64,000 bases of DNA from Luteibacter sp. OK325 (GTDB lineage Bacteria > Pseudomonadota > Gammaproteobacteria > Xanthomonadales > Rhodanobacteraceae), in NCBI RefSeq assembly GCF_003050935.1, contig NZ_QAOX01000011.1:62001-126000 (forward strand). Reading direction: 5' to 3'. Below the pieces are notes generated by a model that was given only the letters and a program-made list of their open reading frames with translations, did no database searches and was not told where the DNA came from. Below are positions 18,062-26,313 of the stretch, in pieces. The position numbers and the translations under genes were made by a program. The stretch's first letter is position 1. Every line of letters starts with the position of its first letter.

Positions 18062-18367
18062 ATGCCAATGACCCGCGATGACACAACGTTGAGCCGGTCT
18101 AACGGAAATGTGTTCGCTGACCTTGGATTTGCCGAACCCGAAGCCAGTGTTCACAAGATGCGATCCGAACTCATGATCGCCATCGAAAAGATGATCGACG
18201 ATAAGCATCTGTCCCAGACAGAAGCGGCCCGGGTCTTGAAAGTGAGCTAAAGCCGGGTATCGGACCTTCGCCGTGGCAAGGTCGAGAAGTTCAGCCTGGA
18301 TATACTCATGACGTTTGCCGCCCGCATGGGCAACGAGGTCCAACTCAACTCGCTTGATGGCGACTGA
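18062..18367 (+). pseudogene. XRE-family antitoxin gene with an in-frame stop in the HTH
   Basis: From the ATG at 18062 (GGAG six bases upstream) translation gives 62 residues ending '...SQTEAARVLKVS' and then TAA at 18248-18250. Continuing in the same frame gives 'SRVSDLRRGKVEKFSLDILM' and 'TFAARMGNEVQL' to a TGA at 18365-18367. Together this is a complete 101-codon HigA2-like XRE antitoxin (HTH_37 type), with TAA exactly where relatives have Gln in 'VSQxRVSDL'. One C-to-T change (CAA to TAA) would explain it. The product made here lacks the recognition helix and cannot bind DNA normally. No toxin gene is recognisable next to it. Loss of function is inferred; readthrough is the alternative. 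Confidence 0.8.
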
Positions 18368-18522
18368 GGAACGCCTGTGGCGGTCTGATCGTCGTGGAGT
18401 GACGTGCCGGCGAACGACGGCCGGCGTGTACCAGGTCGGTTACTTCAGCGCTGCTGGCCGAATGGCACACGGCGGACAGGGCGCGTTGAGTACCCCGAAG
18501 GCCCGCCTTCTCACCATGCAAG

Positions 18523-18696
18523 ATGACCCCACTCACTCGTGAGCTGGCAAAGGAGGGCCACGAGGCGCGCTGCTTCCGTTGCCGCCATCCCGAGGGGGAT
18601 GATTTCGCAACGAGCGTGTCCTTGAATGGTCTTAGGCCACGAATCAATGGTTATCTGGCCGACGATCCGGAAACGTGTATCGAATGTCGAAAATGA
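18523..18696 (+). CDS. Possible 57-residue protein with two CxxC motifs
   Basis: An ATG at 18523 opens a 57-codon frame to a TGA at 18694-18696. The product has Cys17-x-x-Cys20 ('ARCFRCRHPE') and Cys52-x-x-Cys55 ('PETCIECRK'), spaced like a small zinc ribbon. Against it: no ribosome site before the ATG and no family recognised. It could be the 3' part of a longer lost gene, since the frame stays open only 11 more codons upstream. Confidence 0.3.
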   Translation: MTPLTRELAKEGHEARCFRCRHPEGDDFATSVSLNGLRPRINGYLADDPETCIECRK

Positions 18697-18844
18697 AACG
18701 CCGACTCGCTATGCCGGGCACTTGTGCAAGAGTGCCGCGACGCGCAGCATTTCACAGCCATTGAATAGCGCTGTCTGTTGGTGTTGGGCGCATGTTGCCG
18801 GCATCACCCTGATGGCATCGACTATCGGACTGGCTCACTTGCCT

Positions 18845-18876
18845 GGCAGGGCAGTGACGATTGAAGTAGCCCTGCC
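18845..18876 (+). terminator. Hairpin upstream of the CAP-protein gene
   Basis: GGCAGGGC (18845-18852) and GCCCTGCC (18869-18876) are perfect 8-base inverted arms with a 16-base loop, followed by TCTTTTC. It could end transcripts entering from the left before the CAP gene; the loop is long for an intrinsic terminator. Confidence 0.35.
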
Positions 18877-18922
18877 TCTTTTCAGGAGGCTTCATATCCA
18901 TGGATAGGAAGAGGAAGACATC

Positions 18923-20023
18923 ATGATTCGCACCGCAGGAAGCATCGAAAAATCCCCAAGAGCCAGTGATGTCCTACCCTTTGCCATGATCGACGTAAGT
19001 CCAACGGGAAGAACATTTTCTCGTCATCGATTCTTGAGCTTTGGGGTCTTTTTTTTCCTTGTCGCGACTCCTGTCGCAATACCACAAGCCGCTCGCGCAG
19101 CGGTGTCGCAAGCCACCGCACAAAGTCTGGTCGATGCAGTGAACAAGATTCGACGGGAACAGTTCGACACACCTCCGGTAACCTACAGCACTAGCTTGCA
19201 GTCAGATGCCCAGCAATGGGCCGAACATTGCGTTTATGATTATTCGAGTTCGGAAAGCAATGGAGAAACCCTCGCCTTTCTTACCAGTCCTACGCCGCTG
19301 ACACACGAAGTAATTGTCGCCAAGGCCATAGACCTGTGGGGTGCTGAGATCGTCGACTACGATTACTCAACTGGCAGTGTGTCTCCGGGCAAACTCGCTC
19401 CCAATTGGACCCAGATTGTGTGGCGTACCACACGTCAAGTGGGCCTCGGCATCGCATCGTGCTCCTCCGTACCGGGGCTCCCGACGGCAGGGTATGCATA
19501 CATAGTTGACGCTCAATGGGACGAGCCAGGTAACGTTCTTGGGGAATATTCCGAGAACGTCGGCTTGCCAACGTTCTACGCCGAGGCCGTGCACAGCGCC
19601 GCGAATGGTGGCACCGCACCTCCACCCCTCACCACGCCTTTGTTGGTACTAGGCGCGGATAACGCCGTTGGATTCCGCGATGGGGTTAACGCTACCGTTC
19701 TCCTTACCGGCAACCTTACCCTCGATTTCGGCACCACCTCCAACGGGGGTGTGGCGGCCGGAAACCTCGTCGTATACACACAGGGCCTCGACATTGACGC
19801 CCGCGTTGATTTCTTCGACGAGAACCGCGTTTCCATTGGCCAGGGAGTCCTGCGTCCTCGCGCTACCGTCAATGGAGTTCATTCGGCCATGGCATATCCG
19901 CCGACAGCAACGCGTTACCGTTACATTTCTCTAAGCGGTGTCGGTATTTATGGCGTTGATGCCGTTTCGGCCGTTGTCGGCACTCACGATGGAGATCCCG
20001 GCTTTGTCAACGGTCCTCAGTAA
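18923..20023 (+). CDS. Secreted CAP/SCP-domain protein with a C-terminal beta domain
   Basis: 366 residues; GAGGAAG lies 5 bases before the ATG at 18923. A hydrophobic segment at about 38-58 looks like a signal peptide after an unusually long polar start; an ATG at 18986 would shorten it. Residues 64-225 match the CAP (PR-1-like) fold: 'LVDAVNKIRREQ', 'DAQQWAEHCVYDYSS', 'SNGETLAF' and 'NWTQIVWRTTRQVGLG'. The two cavity histidines of the family are replaced (Tyr107 after the Cys, Asn161 in 'NWTQIVW'). The remaining 140 residues are beta-rich ('GNLTLDFGTTSNGG', 'RVDFFDENRVSIGQGVL'), perhaps a binding domain. Two sampled 60-base lines (19021 and 19201) are each 28/60 G+C, far below the flanks, so recent acquisition is likely. 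Function unknown. Confidence 0.75.
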   Translation: MIRTAGSIEKSPRASDVLPFAMIDVSPTGRTFSRHRFLSFGVFFFLVATPVAIPQAARAAVSQATAQSLVDAVNKIRREQFDTPPVTYSTSLQSDAQQWAEHCVYDYSSSESNGETLAFLTSPTPLTHEVIVAKAIDLWGAEIVDYDYSTGSVSPGKLAPNWTQIVWRTTRQVGLGIASCSSVPGLPTAGYAYIVDAQWDEPGNVLGEYSENVGLPTFYAEAVHSAANGGTAPPPLTTPLLVLGADNAVGFRDGVNATVLLTGNLTLDFGTTSNGGVAAGNLVVYTQGLDIDARVDFFDENRVSIGQGVLRPRATVNGVHSAMAYPPTATRYRYISLSGVGIYGVDAVSAVVGTHDGDPGFVNGPQ

Positions 20024-20049
20024 GCGCGGTCCTCGCCCACATGGTGGCT

Positions 20050-20556
20050 TCACGGCACCAACGCCAACGGTGAAACAATGTCGGCCCCTTCACTACGTGC
20101 AGCCGCCCCATTCGTGTTCTGCCCCACCGCAATAAGCCACTGCCCGTGTTGCTTGCGTGCGAGCAGCACCATGAGGCCGGAGCGCGGCGGGAGCGCGCGA
20201 CCCGCTTCATCCGTCGCGCCGGTGATCTGCCAGGTGTAGTGCACCGAGGCGAGGTCCGGCGCGAGGAAGCGCACGTTCGCGCCCATGACACGATTCATCG
20301 AGAGACGAAAACGGTCGCCAAGAATGCGCGTGTGATACGTCTCGAAATCCTTCTGTCCGCGCATCCACTTGCCGTCGACCGTGACGAAATCCACGTCGCG
20401 TTCGGTAAGCACGGCCAGGCCATGACCATCGTGGCGGTTCCATGCATCGATGAAGGCCTGGGGTAGCGCCGTGAGCGCGGCTTCATCGTTAGCCGTCTGC
20501 GCCCGGGCCAGGGACGGGCCGAACAGTAGAACGAGCAAGAACAGGAAGGTCTTCAT
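20050..20556 (-). CDS. Secreted NTF2-like (SgcJ/EcaC-type) protein
   Basis: 168 residues: signal peptide 1-20 ('MKTFLFLLVLLFGPSLARAQ'), then a SnoaL/NTF2-like cone fold seen in 'ALPQAFIDAWNRHDGHGLAV', 'DVDFVTVDGKWMRGQ' and 'SVHYTWQITGATDEAGRALP'. Proteins of this type bind small molecules in a hydrophobic pocket; many have no known reaction. The ATG at 20554-20556 fits the signal peptide although the ribosome site is weak. It stands alone between the low-GC island and the TPM operon. Confidence 0.75.
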   Translation of the reverse strand: MKTFLFLLVLLFGPSLARAQTANDEAALTALPQAFIDAWNRHDGHGLAVLTERDVDFVTVDGKWMRGQKDFETYHTRILGDRFRLSMNRVMGANVRFLAPDLASVHYTWQITGATDEAGRALPPRSGLMVLLARKQHGQWLIAVGQNTNGAAARSEGADIVSPLALVP

Positions 20557-20662
20557 GCGTCGCACCGGACGGGAATGACCTGACGAGGGTGCTACGGCAG
20601 GCGTCGCAGGACCATTCCCCGAATGGCGTATGCCTGCGGCACCCTGGTGCGTAACACCGGAG

Positions 20663-21163
20663 TTACAGCACCAGCGGTCTATCAGGCAGCTGGTTCTCGC
20701 GTGGGCGGCCGTCGGCCGGGAAATGCCGCGCGAGCAAGGCACCCGCGTCGGCCACGCCGATCTGTACACCTTCGCGGAAACGCCCTTCAGCGAAGGCATC
20801 GCGCATGTGGGTCGTGATGGCTTCCCACTCAGCCGGTGCGACGGCCTTGGCAATGCCGCGGTCCGCGATGATCTCGATACGATGCTCGGCGAGCAGGACG
20901 TAGAGCAGGACACCGCAATTGTCGTCGGTGTCCCAGACGCGCAGGTGCGCGAACAGCATCGCCGCGCGGTCGCGAGCCGTGACACCCGACGCGACGGCGG
21001 ACATCGGCAGGCGCGATTCGATCGCGACGCGCAGTTCGCCACGGTGCGTGGCTTCGCCGGTCGAGACCGTGCTCGCAATGGCGTCCAGCGTATCCGGGCC
21101 GAACTGTCGGCCGATCTGGAACCAGGCGCCGAACAGGTTGGCGGTTATCCGTTGCATATCCAT
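20663..21163 (-). CDS. TPM-domain protein (COG3762 type)
   Basis: 166 residues with a TPM-like domain: 'TGEATHRGELRVAIESRLP', 'AAMLFAHLRVWDTDDNCGVL' and 'YVLLAEHRIEIIADRGI' match the strand order of the YgcG/TPM phosphatase-like fold, here without signal peptide or glycine-rich tail. Its ATG shares a base with the TGA of the preceding TPM gene (TGATG at 21161-21165), so it is coupled to it. LemA, TPM protein and this shorter TPM protein form a conserved trio in many proteobacteria; the biochemical role is unresolved. Confidence 0.8.
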   Translation of the reverse strand: MDMQRITANLFGAWFQIGRQFGPDTLDAIASTVSTGEATHRGELRVAIESRLPMSAVASGVTARDRAAMLFAHLRVWDTDDNCGVLLYVLLAEHRIEIIADRGIAKAVAPAEWEAITTHMRDAFAEGRFREGVQIGVADAGALLARHFPADGRPRENQLPDRPLVL

Positions 21164-22050
21164 CACCAACTCCCCGACGCACCGCCGCCACCAAAGCTGC
21201 CACCGCCTCCGCTGAAGCCGCCGCCTCCGCTGCCTCCGCCGAAGCCACCGCCACCAAAGCCGCCGCCACCGCCAAAGCCACCCCAGCCGCCGCCACCGAT
21301 GGAGCGGCCAGCGCCACCCGGAATCGCCATGAACAGGGCGCCGGCGACCAGACCGATAACCCCGCCGAAAATCGAACTCATGATCAGCCAGGCCAGGCCA
21401 CCCGTGATCGCCCCGCCGATGGGCATGCGTGCCCACAGCGGTGCGCGGCCGAGGATGCCGCGGAGGAAGAGCACGCCGAAAATCAGCGGCAGGAACAGGT
21501 TGCCACCGCCGTGTCGGCGCTCGTGGGCTTCGTCGGGATTGACCGGCGGAGGCAGGGCTTCGCCGTCGACGATCTGGGTGATCGCGGTCAGCGCATCGCT
21601 GATGCCGCCGTAGTAGTCGTTGGTGCGCAGCTTGGGCGCCATGTATTCGCGGATGATCCGCGAGGCGATGGCGTCGGGCAGAGCACCTTCGAGGCCGTAA
21701 CCGGTTTCGATGCGCACCCGGCGGTCGTTCTTGGCGACCAGCAGGAGGACGCCGTCATCCGGCCCCTTGCGGCCAATCTTGTTGGCCTCGGCGACCTTGA
21801 GGGAGTAGCCCTCAAGGTCGTCCGGCTGGGTGGTCGGCACCATCAGCACGACCACCTGGGCGCCCTTGCGCTTTTCCAGATCGGCCAGCCGGGTATCCAG
21901 CTGGCTGACCTGGTCGGCACTCAGGGTTCCGGTGAGGTCGGTCACGTGCCGCTGCAACGTCGGCACGGCGGGGTCGCCGTCCGCCAGCGCCACCAGTGGC
22001 GGCACCAGCAGGGTGACGGCGAGCAACAGCCGCGCCGCGAACCGGAGCAT
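21163..22050 (-). CDS. TPM-domain membrane protein, YgcG family
   Basis: 295 residues. Signal peptide to about 23 ('PPLVALADGD'), TPM domain at about 30-170 ('HVTDLTGTLSADQVSQL', 'VRIETGYGLEGALPDAIA', 'RTNDYYGGISDALTAI'), one or two membrane spans at about 185-245, and a C-terminal glycine-rich tail of GGGG and GFGGG repeats. The extracytoplasmic TPM domain resembles photosystem II repair factors, but the bacterial role is unclear. Its ATG overlaps the LemA stop (TGATG at 22048-22052). Operon: lemA, this gene, short TPM gene. Confidence 0.88.
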   Translation of the reverse strand: MLRFAARLLLAVTLLVPPLVALADGDPAVPTLQRHVTDLTGTLSADQVSQLDTRLADLEKRKGAQVVVLMVPTTQPDDLEGYSLKVAEANKIGRKGPDDGVLLLVAKNDRRVRIETGYGLEGALPDAIASRIIREYMAPKLRTNDYYGGISDALTAITQIVDGEALPPPVNPDEAHERRHGGGNLFLPLIFGVLFLRGILGRAPLWARMPIGGAITGGLAWLIMSSIFGGVIGLVAGALFMAIPGGAGRSIGGGGWGGFGGGGGFGGGGFGGGSGGGGFSGGGGSFGGGGASGSW

Positions 22051-22691
22051 CAGCGGCTGGCCGAAGAAGCCGGTGCCGGTGCCTGGGTCGGGGCCGGAGT
22101 GGACCCGAAGTCCACGGTCGGCGCGGTGGAGATCGCCTTCTCGTTCTCGACGCTGAAGTTCGGCTTCACCTTGTAGCCCATGACCTTGGCGGTCAGGTTG
22201 TTCGGGAAAGAGCGGATCAGCGTGTTGTAAGACTGGATGGCGGCCACGTAGCGATTACGCGCGACGGTGATCCGGTTCTCCGTGCCTTCGAGCTGGGCCT
22301 GGAGGTCACGGAAGGAACCGTCCGCCTTGAGCTGCGGATAATTCTCGCTGACCACCATCAGGCGCGAAAGCGCACCGGACAGCTGGCCCTGGGCTGCCTG
22401 GAACTTGGCGAGTGCCTCGGGATCGTTGGCGAGCTCGGGGGTGATCTGGGTCTGGCCGACCTTCGCACGGGCGTTGGTCACTTCGGTGAGCACACGTTCT
22501 TCGTGCTGGGCGTAGCCCTTCACGGTGTTGACCAGGTTCGGCACGAGGTCGGCGCGGCGCTGGTACTGGTTGAGGACTTCAGACCAGGCGGCCTTGACCG
22601 ATTCGTCCTCGCGCTGGATGGCGTTATAGCCACAGCCGGAAAGGAAGCTGGCGAACAGGACGAGGGCAAAAGCACGGACGAGTGTCTTCAT
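22050..22691 (-). CDS. lemA: LemA-family lipoprotein
   Basis: 213 residues from the ATG at 22689-22691, with AAGGAA a few bases upstream. The N-terminus has a lipobox LSGC with Cys20, so the mature protein is probably lipidated. The LemA helical bundle follows: 'NAIQREDESVKAAWSEVLNQ', 'YQRRADLVPNLVNTVKGYA', 'ENYPQLKADGSFRDLQAQLE' and 'NRYVAAIQSYNTLIRSFPNN'. LemA proteins are envelope helical-bundle proteins of unknown biochemical role, almost always next to TPM genes, as here. Confidence 0.92.
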   Translation of the reverse strand: MKTLVRAFALVLFASFLSGCGYNAIQREDESVKAAWSEVLNQYQRRADLVPNLVNTVKGYAQHEERVLTEVTNARAKVGQTQITPELANDPEALAKFQAAQGQLSGALSRLMVVSENYPQLKADGSFRDLQAQLEGTENRITVARNRYVAAIQSYNTLIRSFPNNLTAKVMGYKVKPNFSVENEKAISTAPTVDFGSTPAPTQAPAPASSASR

Positions 22692-22764
22692 GGCGACGGT
22701 TCCTTGGGGTGCGGGGGACAAGTTAACCCAAACCCGGGGCGTTCGCAGGAAATCGCAGGAAGAG

Positions 22765-22790
22765 CATCGCCGGCGGAGCCGGCTCCCACA
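22765..22790. repeat. REP-like element (diverged copy)
   Basis: ATCGCCGGCGGAGCCGGCTC followed by CCACA resembles, with changes, the repeat found at 28537, 38976 and 56303 (ATCGCCGATGAATCGGCTCC then TACA). It can fold on GCCGGC arms. It sits in the gap between the dgkA stop and the lemA start. Confidence 0.6.
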
Positions 22791-22822
22791 AGGAGCTGGC
22801 TGTCACGCAGAACTTGAAGATT

Positions 22823-23197
22823 TCAGTGGGTGTAATGGGGGATGAGGATCAGGGCCCAGCTCACGCCGATCATCAGCAGGAGGAAAAAGACCGCGGCGGA
22901 GCCCATGTCCTTGGCCCGACCGGCCAGTTCGTGGAATTCGGGGCTGACCAGATCGACCACGGCCTCGATGGCCGAGTTCAGCAGTTCGGCGGCGAGGACG
23001 AGGATAGGAAAGGTGACCAGCAGGATCTTTTCGACCCCGCCCTGACCCAGCCAGAAGCCGAGGGGAACCAGGATCACGGCAAGATAAACCTCAAGCCGGA
23101 ACGAGGCCTCGTGCTGGTAGCAGGCTTTCAGGCCCTTCATGGACCACTGGAACGCCGAAAAAACCTGTCGCGGCCCGCGCGGAATCGAGGAAGCCAT
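22823..23197 (-). CDS. dgkA: Diacylglycerol kinase
   Basis: 124 residues, a small trimeric inner-membrane kinase that phosphorylates diacylglycerol to phosphatidate for lipid recycling. Three hydrophobic spans. The active-site signature is intact: 'ELLNSAIEAVVDLVSPEFHE' followed by 'LAGRAKDMGSAAVF', along with the N-terminal 'EASFRLEVYLAVIL'. It is transcribed away from the POT transporter gene across a 249-base gap. Confidence 0.95.
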   Translation of the reverse strand: MASSIPRGPRQVFSAFQWSMKGLKACYQHEASFRLEVYLAVILVPLGFWLGQGGVEKILLVTFPILVLAAELLNSAIEAVVDLVSPEFHELAGRAKDMGSAAVFFLLLMIGVSWALILIPHYTH

Positions 23198-23446
23198 AGG
23201 GGGTCAGGTCGCCGAAGCGGACAAAAATGAGAGATTCGGGACCATGGCTCCGGGCTGGATAGGGCGGTAGGCCTCATATGATGCCATAGCCCGCGTGGCG
23301 TATCGCCGCGCCCCTCTGGCGCTGCAGCACAACCCGGTGGAACATTTGTATTACGCTTGAACGGTTGTGACTTTGTTCAGGGTCACGGCGACGGGAGCCA
23401 GGGTTCGATCGCCCGGCTCGCTGTTTCCAATGCTTCCGGAAAATAC

Positions 23447-24982
23447 ATGGCAATCCAGAACCCGCCCGTTTCACAGACCAAGTCATTCAGCACGGTCTTC
23501 CTCATCGAAATGTGGGAGCGCTTCGGCTTCTACGGCATGCAGGTGCTGATGGTCACCTACATGGTGAAGAAGCTCGGCTTCCCCGACGTCGACGCCAACC
23601 TGGTCTGGGGCGCAGCCTCTGCCCTGATCTACGCCACACCCGCCATTGGCGGCTGGATCGGCGACAAATTCCTCGGTACGCGTCGCACGATGCTTACCGG
23701 CGCCGTGGTTCTCATGTTCGGCTACGCGCTGCTCTGGATCCCGACGAACAGCACCTACTTCCTGTATATCGCGCTAGGCGTGATCATCCTCGGCAACGGC
23801 CTGTTCAAACCCAACGCCGGCAACCTCGTACGCAAGATTTACGAAGGCGACGAGATCAAGATCGACAGCGCGTTCACCATCTACTACATGGCGGTGAATG
23901 TCGGCTCGACGATCTCGATGCTGCTGACCCCCTGGATCCGCGACTACGTCGGCGCCCACTACAGCGACGCGCTCGGCTGGCATACGGCCTTCGGCGTCTG
24001 TTCCATCGGCCTGATCCTCGGCCTGGTCAACTACTTCTTCATGCGCCGCACGCTGGCCCACGTCGGCTCGGAACCGGACGAGCATCCGCCGCTGGTGAAG
24101 AACATCCTCGCCATCATCGGCGCGGGCATCCTGATCATCGCCGCCTCGGCGTACATCCTGCAGAACCAGGGCGTTGCGCAGGCCTGCGTTTACATCGCCG
24201 GCGTAGTCATCCTCGGCATCTTCGTGCACCTGATTCGCTCGAGCGCCCAGGGCGAGCGCGCCGGCCTCATCGCCGCGCTCGTGCTGACCGTGCAGACGAT
24301 CTTCTTCTTCATCTTCTACCAGCAGATGTCGACCTCGCTGAACCTGTTCGCCCAGCGCAACGTCGACCTGCAGTTCAGCCTGTTCGGCTGGAACATCTTC
24401 ACGTGGATTCCGGAGCAGTTCCAGTCACTGAACGCGATCTGGATCGTGATCCTCTCGCCGATCCTGGTGTGGCTGTACAACACGCTCGGCAAGCACGGCA
24501 AGGATTTTCCGGTCGCCGCCAAGTTCGCCCTGGGCTTCGCCGCCGTGGCCGCCGGCTTCTTCATGTATGGCCTTGGTGCCACCACCGCGATCGCCGGCAA
24601 GATCTCTTCCTGGTACATGGTCTGGGGTTACGGTCTGTACTCGCTGGGCGAAGTGCTGGTGAGCGGCCTTGGCCTGGCCATGATCGCCCGCTACGTGCCG
24701 GCGCGCATGGGCGGCTTCATGATGGGCGCCTACTACGTCGCCTCGGGCGTGGCCCAGTACATGGGTAGCGTGGTCGCCAATTATGCGGCCATCCCCGACA
24801 ACATCACCGATCCGCTGCAGTCGCTGACGATCTACACCAGTCTGTTCAACAAGCTCGGCCTGGTCGGCATCCTCTGCACGGGTATCGCCGTGGGCATGCT
24901 GCCGCTGATGAAGAAGCTTTCGCTCAATCATGCGCTGGCCAACGTGCCGCCGTTCCCGCCGGTACACAACGAAGACCTGTAA
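23447..24982 (+). CDS. POT/PTR2-family proton-coupled oligopeptide transporter
   Basis: 511 residues with about 14 hydrophobic spans. The proton-coupling signature ExxERFxYYG is present at residues 21-30 ('EMWERFGFYG'), and the PTR2 loop appears as 'GLFKPNAGNLVRKIYEGDE'. The ATG at 23447 is chosen because the signature then lies at the usual depth; a TTG at 23357 would add 30 residues without support. It imports di- and tripeptides with protons and fits the peptide uptake theme of the S9 peptidase and receptor at 13-18 kb. An intrinsic terminator follows. Confidence 0.93.
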   Translation: MAIQNPPVSQTKSFSTVFLIEMWERFGFYGMQVLMVTYMVKKLGFPDVDANLVWGAASALIYATPAIGGWIGDKFLGTRRTMLTGAVVLMFGYALLWIPTNSTYFLYIALGVIILGNGLFKPNAGNLVRKIYEGDEIKIDSAFTIYYMAVNVGSTISMLLTPWIRDYVGAHYSDALGWHTAFGVCSIGLILGLVNYFFMRRTLAHVGSEPDEHPPLVKNILAIIGAGILIIAASAYILQNQGVAQACVYIAGVVILGIFVHLIRSSAQGERAGLIAALVLTVQTIFFFIFYQQMSTSLNLFAQRNVDLQFSLFGWNIFTWIPEQFQSLNAIWIVILSPILVWLYNTLGKHGKDFPVAAKFALGFAAVAAGFFMYGLGATTAIAGKISSWYMVWGYGLYSLGEVLVSGLGLAMIARYVPARMGGFMMGAYYVASGVAQYMGSVVANYAAIPDNITDPLQSLTIYTSLFNKLGLVGILCTGIAVGMLPLMKKLSLNHALANVPPFPPVHNEDL

Positions 24983-24989
24983 CGCGCCG

Positions 24990-25014
24990 AAGGGCCGCCC
25001 CCTGGGCGGCCCTT
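24990..25014 (+). terminator. Strong hairpin after the peptide transporter gene
   Basis: AAGGGCCGCCC (24990-25000) and GGGCGGCCCTT (25004-25014) pair over 11 bases with a 3-base loop, followed by CCCTTT. It ends 18 bases before the GTG start of the RegB-like gene, so it separates the two units. The T-tract is short but the stem is very stable. Confidence 0.75.
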
Positions 25015-25032
25015 CCCTTTGAAGAGACCCCC

Positions 25033-26313
25033 GTGAGCGACAACCTGCACTCGCCGTCATCCCGCTCCGGTCCCTTCGCACTAGCGCGTACCCTTGCCTG
25101 GCTCCGCCTGTGCGCTATCGCCGGGCAGAGCGTGGCGATTCTTTCCTGCGTCACCCTGCTCAATCTCGACATTCCCTTGCTGCCGCTGATGATCGGCGTC
25201 TGCGTCCTCGCGGTGTTCGCTGCGGCGGCGTCGTTCCGGCTCGGCATGCCGTGGAAGGTCAGCGAAGGCGAAGCCATCGTGCACATCGCCGCCGACACGC
25301 TCGTGCTCGGCTACCTGCTCTATTTCACCGGCGGTGCGAGCAATCCGTTCGTGACCCTGCTCCTGGTACCCATCGCGCTTTCCGCCGCCGCTTTGTCGAT
25401 CGCCGGGGTGTCGCTGGTGGCGATCCTCACCGGGGTCGCTTACGTCCTGCTCGTGCCTTACCACCTGCCGCTGCCGACGCTGGGCAACAGCAGCCTGGAC
25501 CTCGACCTCTACGTGGCCGGCATGGGCGTCAACTTCGTCATCATGGCGATCCTTCTCGGCGTGTTCATCAGCAACCTTGCCAAGGCTATCCGCCACCAGC
25601 AAGGCGAGGTGCAACGCGTACGCGAGCGAGCACTGCGCGACGAGGGCATCCTCGCCATCGCGACGCAGGCCGCTGGCGCCGCGCATGAACTCAATACGCC
25701 GTTGTCGACCATGCGCACGTTGTTGCCTGAGATCCGCCGCGAGCATGCGGCCGACAACGCGCTCGGCGACGACCTGGACCTTCTCCAGGGCCAGGTGGAA
25801 CGTTGCCGCACCATCCTTCGCGAGATGGTTGCCTTTGGCCAGGCGCAACTGTCGCAGGTGCCGGAGCGGGTCACCCTGGACGAGTTCATCCGTGGCTGCA
25901 TGGAGCGCTTCCAGCTGCTGCGCCCCGAAGCCGACGTGACACTCCACGTCGCCGCCGACGCGGCGCGCCTCGCCTTGCGCTCGCCACCTGGCCTGCGTCA
26001 TGCGCTGATCAACCTGCTGAACAACGCCGCCGACGCCTCGGCGATGAATGATAGTACCGCCGTCTCGCTGGCTATTCGCCGCGACGACCGCTGGCTGGAA
26101 CTCGTCGTCACCGACGAGGGCCCCGGATTTGACGAGTTCGACGAACTCGGCACGCTCGGCCTGTCGCAAAAGGCGACCGGCCTCGGTATCGGCCTTGCCC
26201 TTGCCGAAGCGACCGCCGAGCGTCTCGAAGGTGAACTTGCCGCCAGCAATACCGGCCACGGCGCACAGATGCGCCTGCGCCTGCCTCTTTCGGTTATCGG
26301 AGATTCGGCATGA
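25033..26313 (+). CDS. regB: RegB/PrrB-type redox-sensing histidine kinase
   Basis: 426 residues from a GTG start with GAAGAG upstream. Six N-terminal spans to about residue 183, then HisKA with His218 in 'GAAHELNTPLS', then HATPase with 'LINLLNNAADA' and 'DEGPGFDE'. RegB hallmarks: the quinone-site heptapeptide GGASNPF at 100-106, and Cys258 in 'VERCRTILREM' exactly 40 residues after the phospho-His, the same distance as between His225 and redox Cys265 in Rhodobacter RegB. It should sense respiratory redox state and phosphorylate the RegA-like protein, whose gene overlaps it by ATGA. Confidence 0.92.
   Translation: MSDNLHSPSSRSGPFALARTLAWLRLCAIAGQSVAILSCVTLLNLDIPLLPLMIGVCVLAVFAAAASFRLGMPWKVSEGEAIVHIAADTLVLGYLLYFTGGASNPFVTLLLVPIALSAAALSIAGVSLVAILTGVAYVLLVPYHLPLPTLGNSSLDLDLYVAGMGVNFVIMAILLGVFISNLAKAIRHQQGEVQRVRERALRDEGILAIATQAAGAAHELNTPLSTMRTLLPEIRREHAADNALGDDLDLLQGQVERCRTILREMVAFGQAQLSQVPERVTLDEFIRGCMERFQLLRPEADVTLHVAADAARLALRSPPGLRHALINLLNNAADASAMNDSTAVSLAIRRDDRWLELVVTDEGPGFDEFDELGTLGLSQKATGLGIGLALAEATAERLEGELAASNTGHGAQMRLRLPLSVIGDSA

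Larger units (their letters stand above)
18368..18922. other. 555-base gap, mostly without recognisable genes
   Basis: Between the broken antitoxin gene and the CAP-protein gene no reading frame resembles a known family. It holds one possible small ORF with two CxxC motifs (18523-18696) and a hairpin (18845-18876). Other open frames here are short, have no ribosome site and look like decayed or random sequence. Together with the flanking broken gene this suggests remnants of an insertion. Confidence 0.5.

Noticed and set aside
18626-18907. A 93-codon plus-strand frame before the CAP gene
   Set aside because: No ribosome site, no homology that I recognise, and it runs through the hairpin at 18845-18876.
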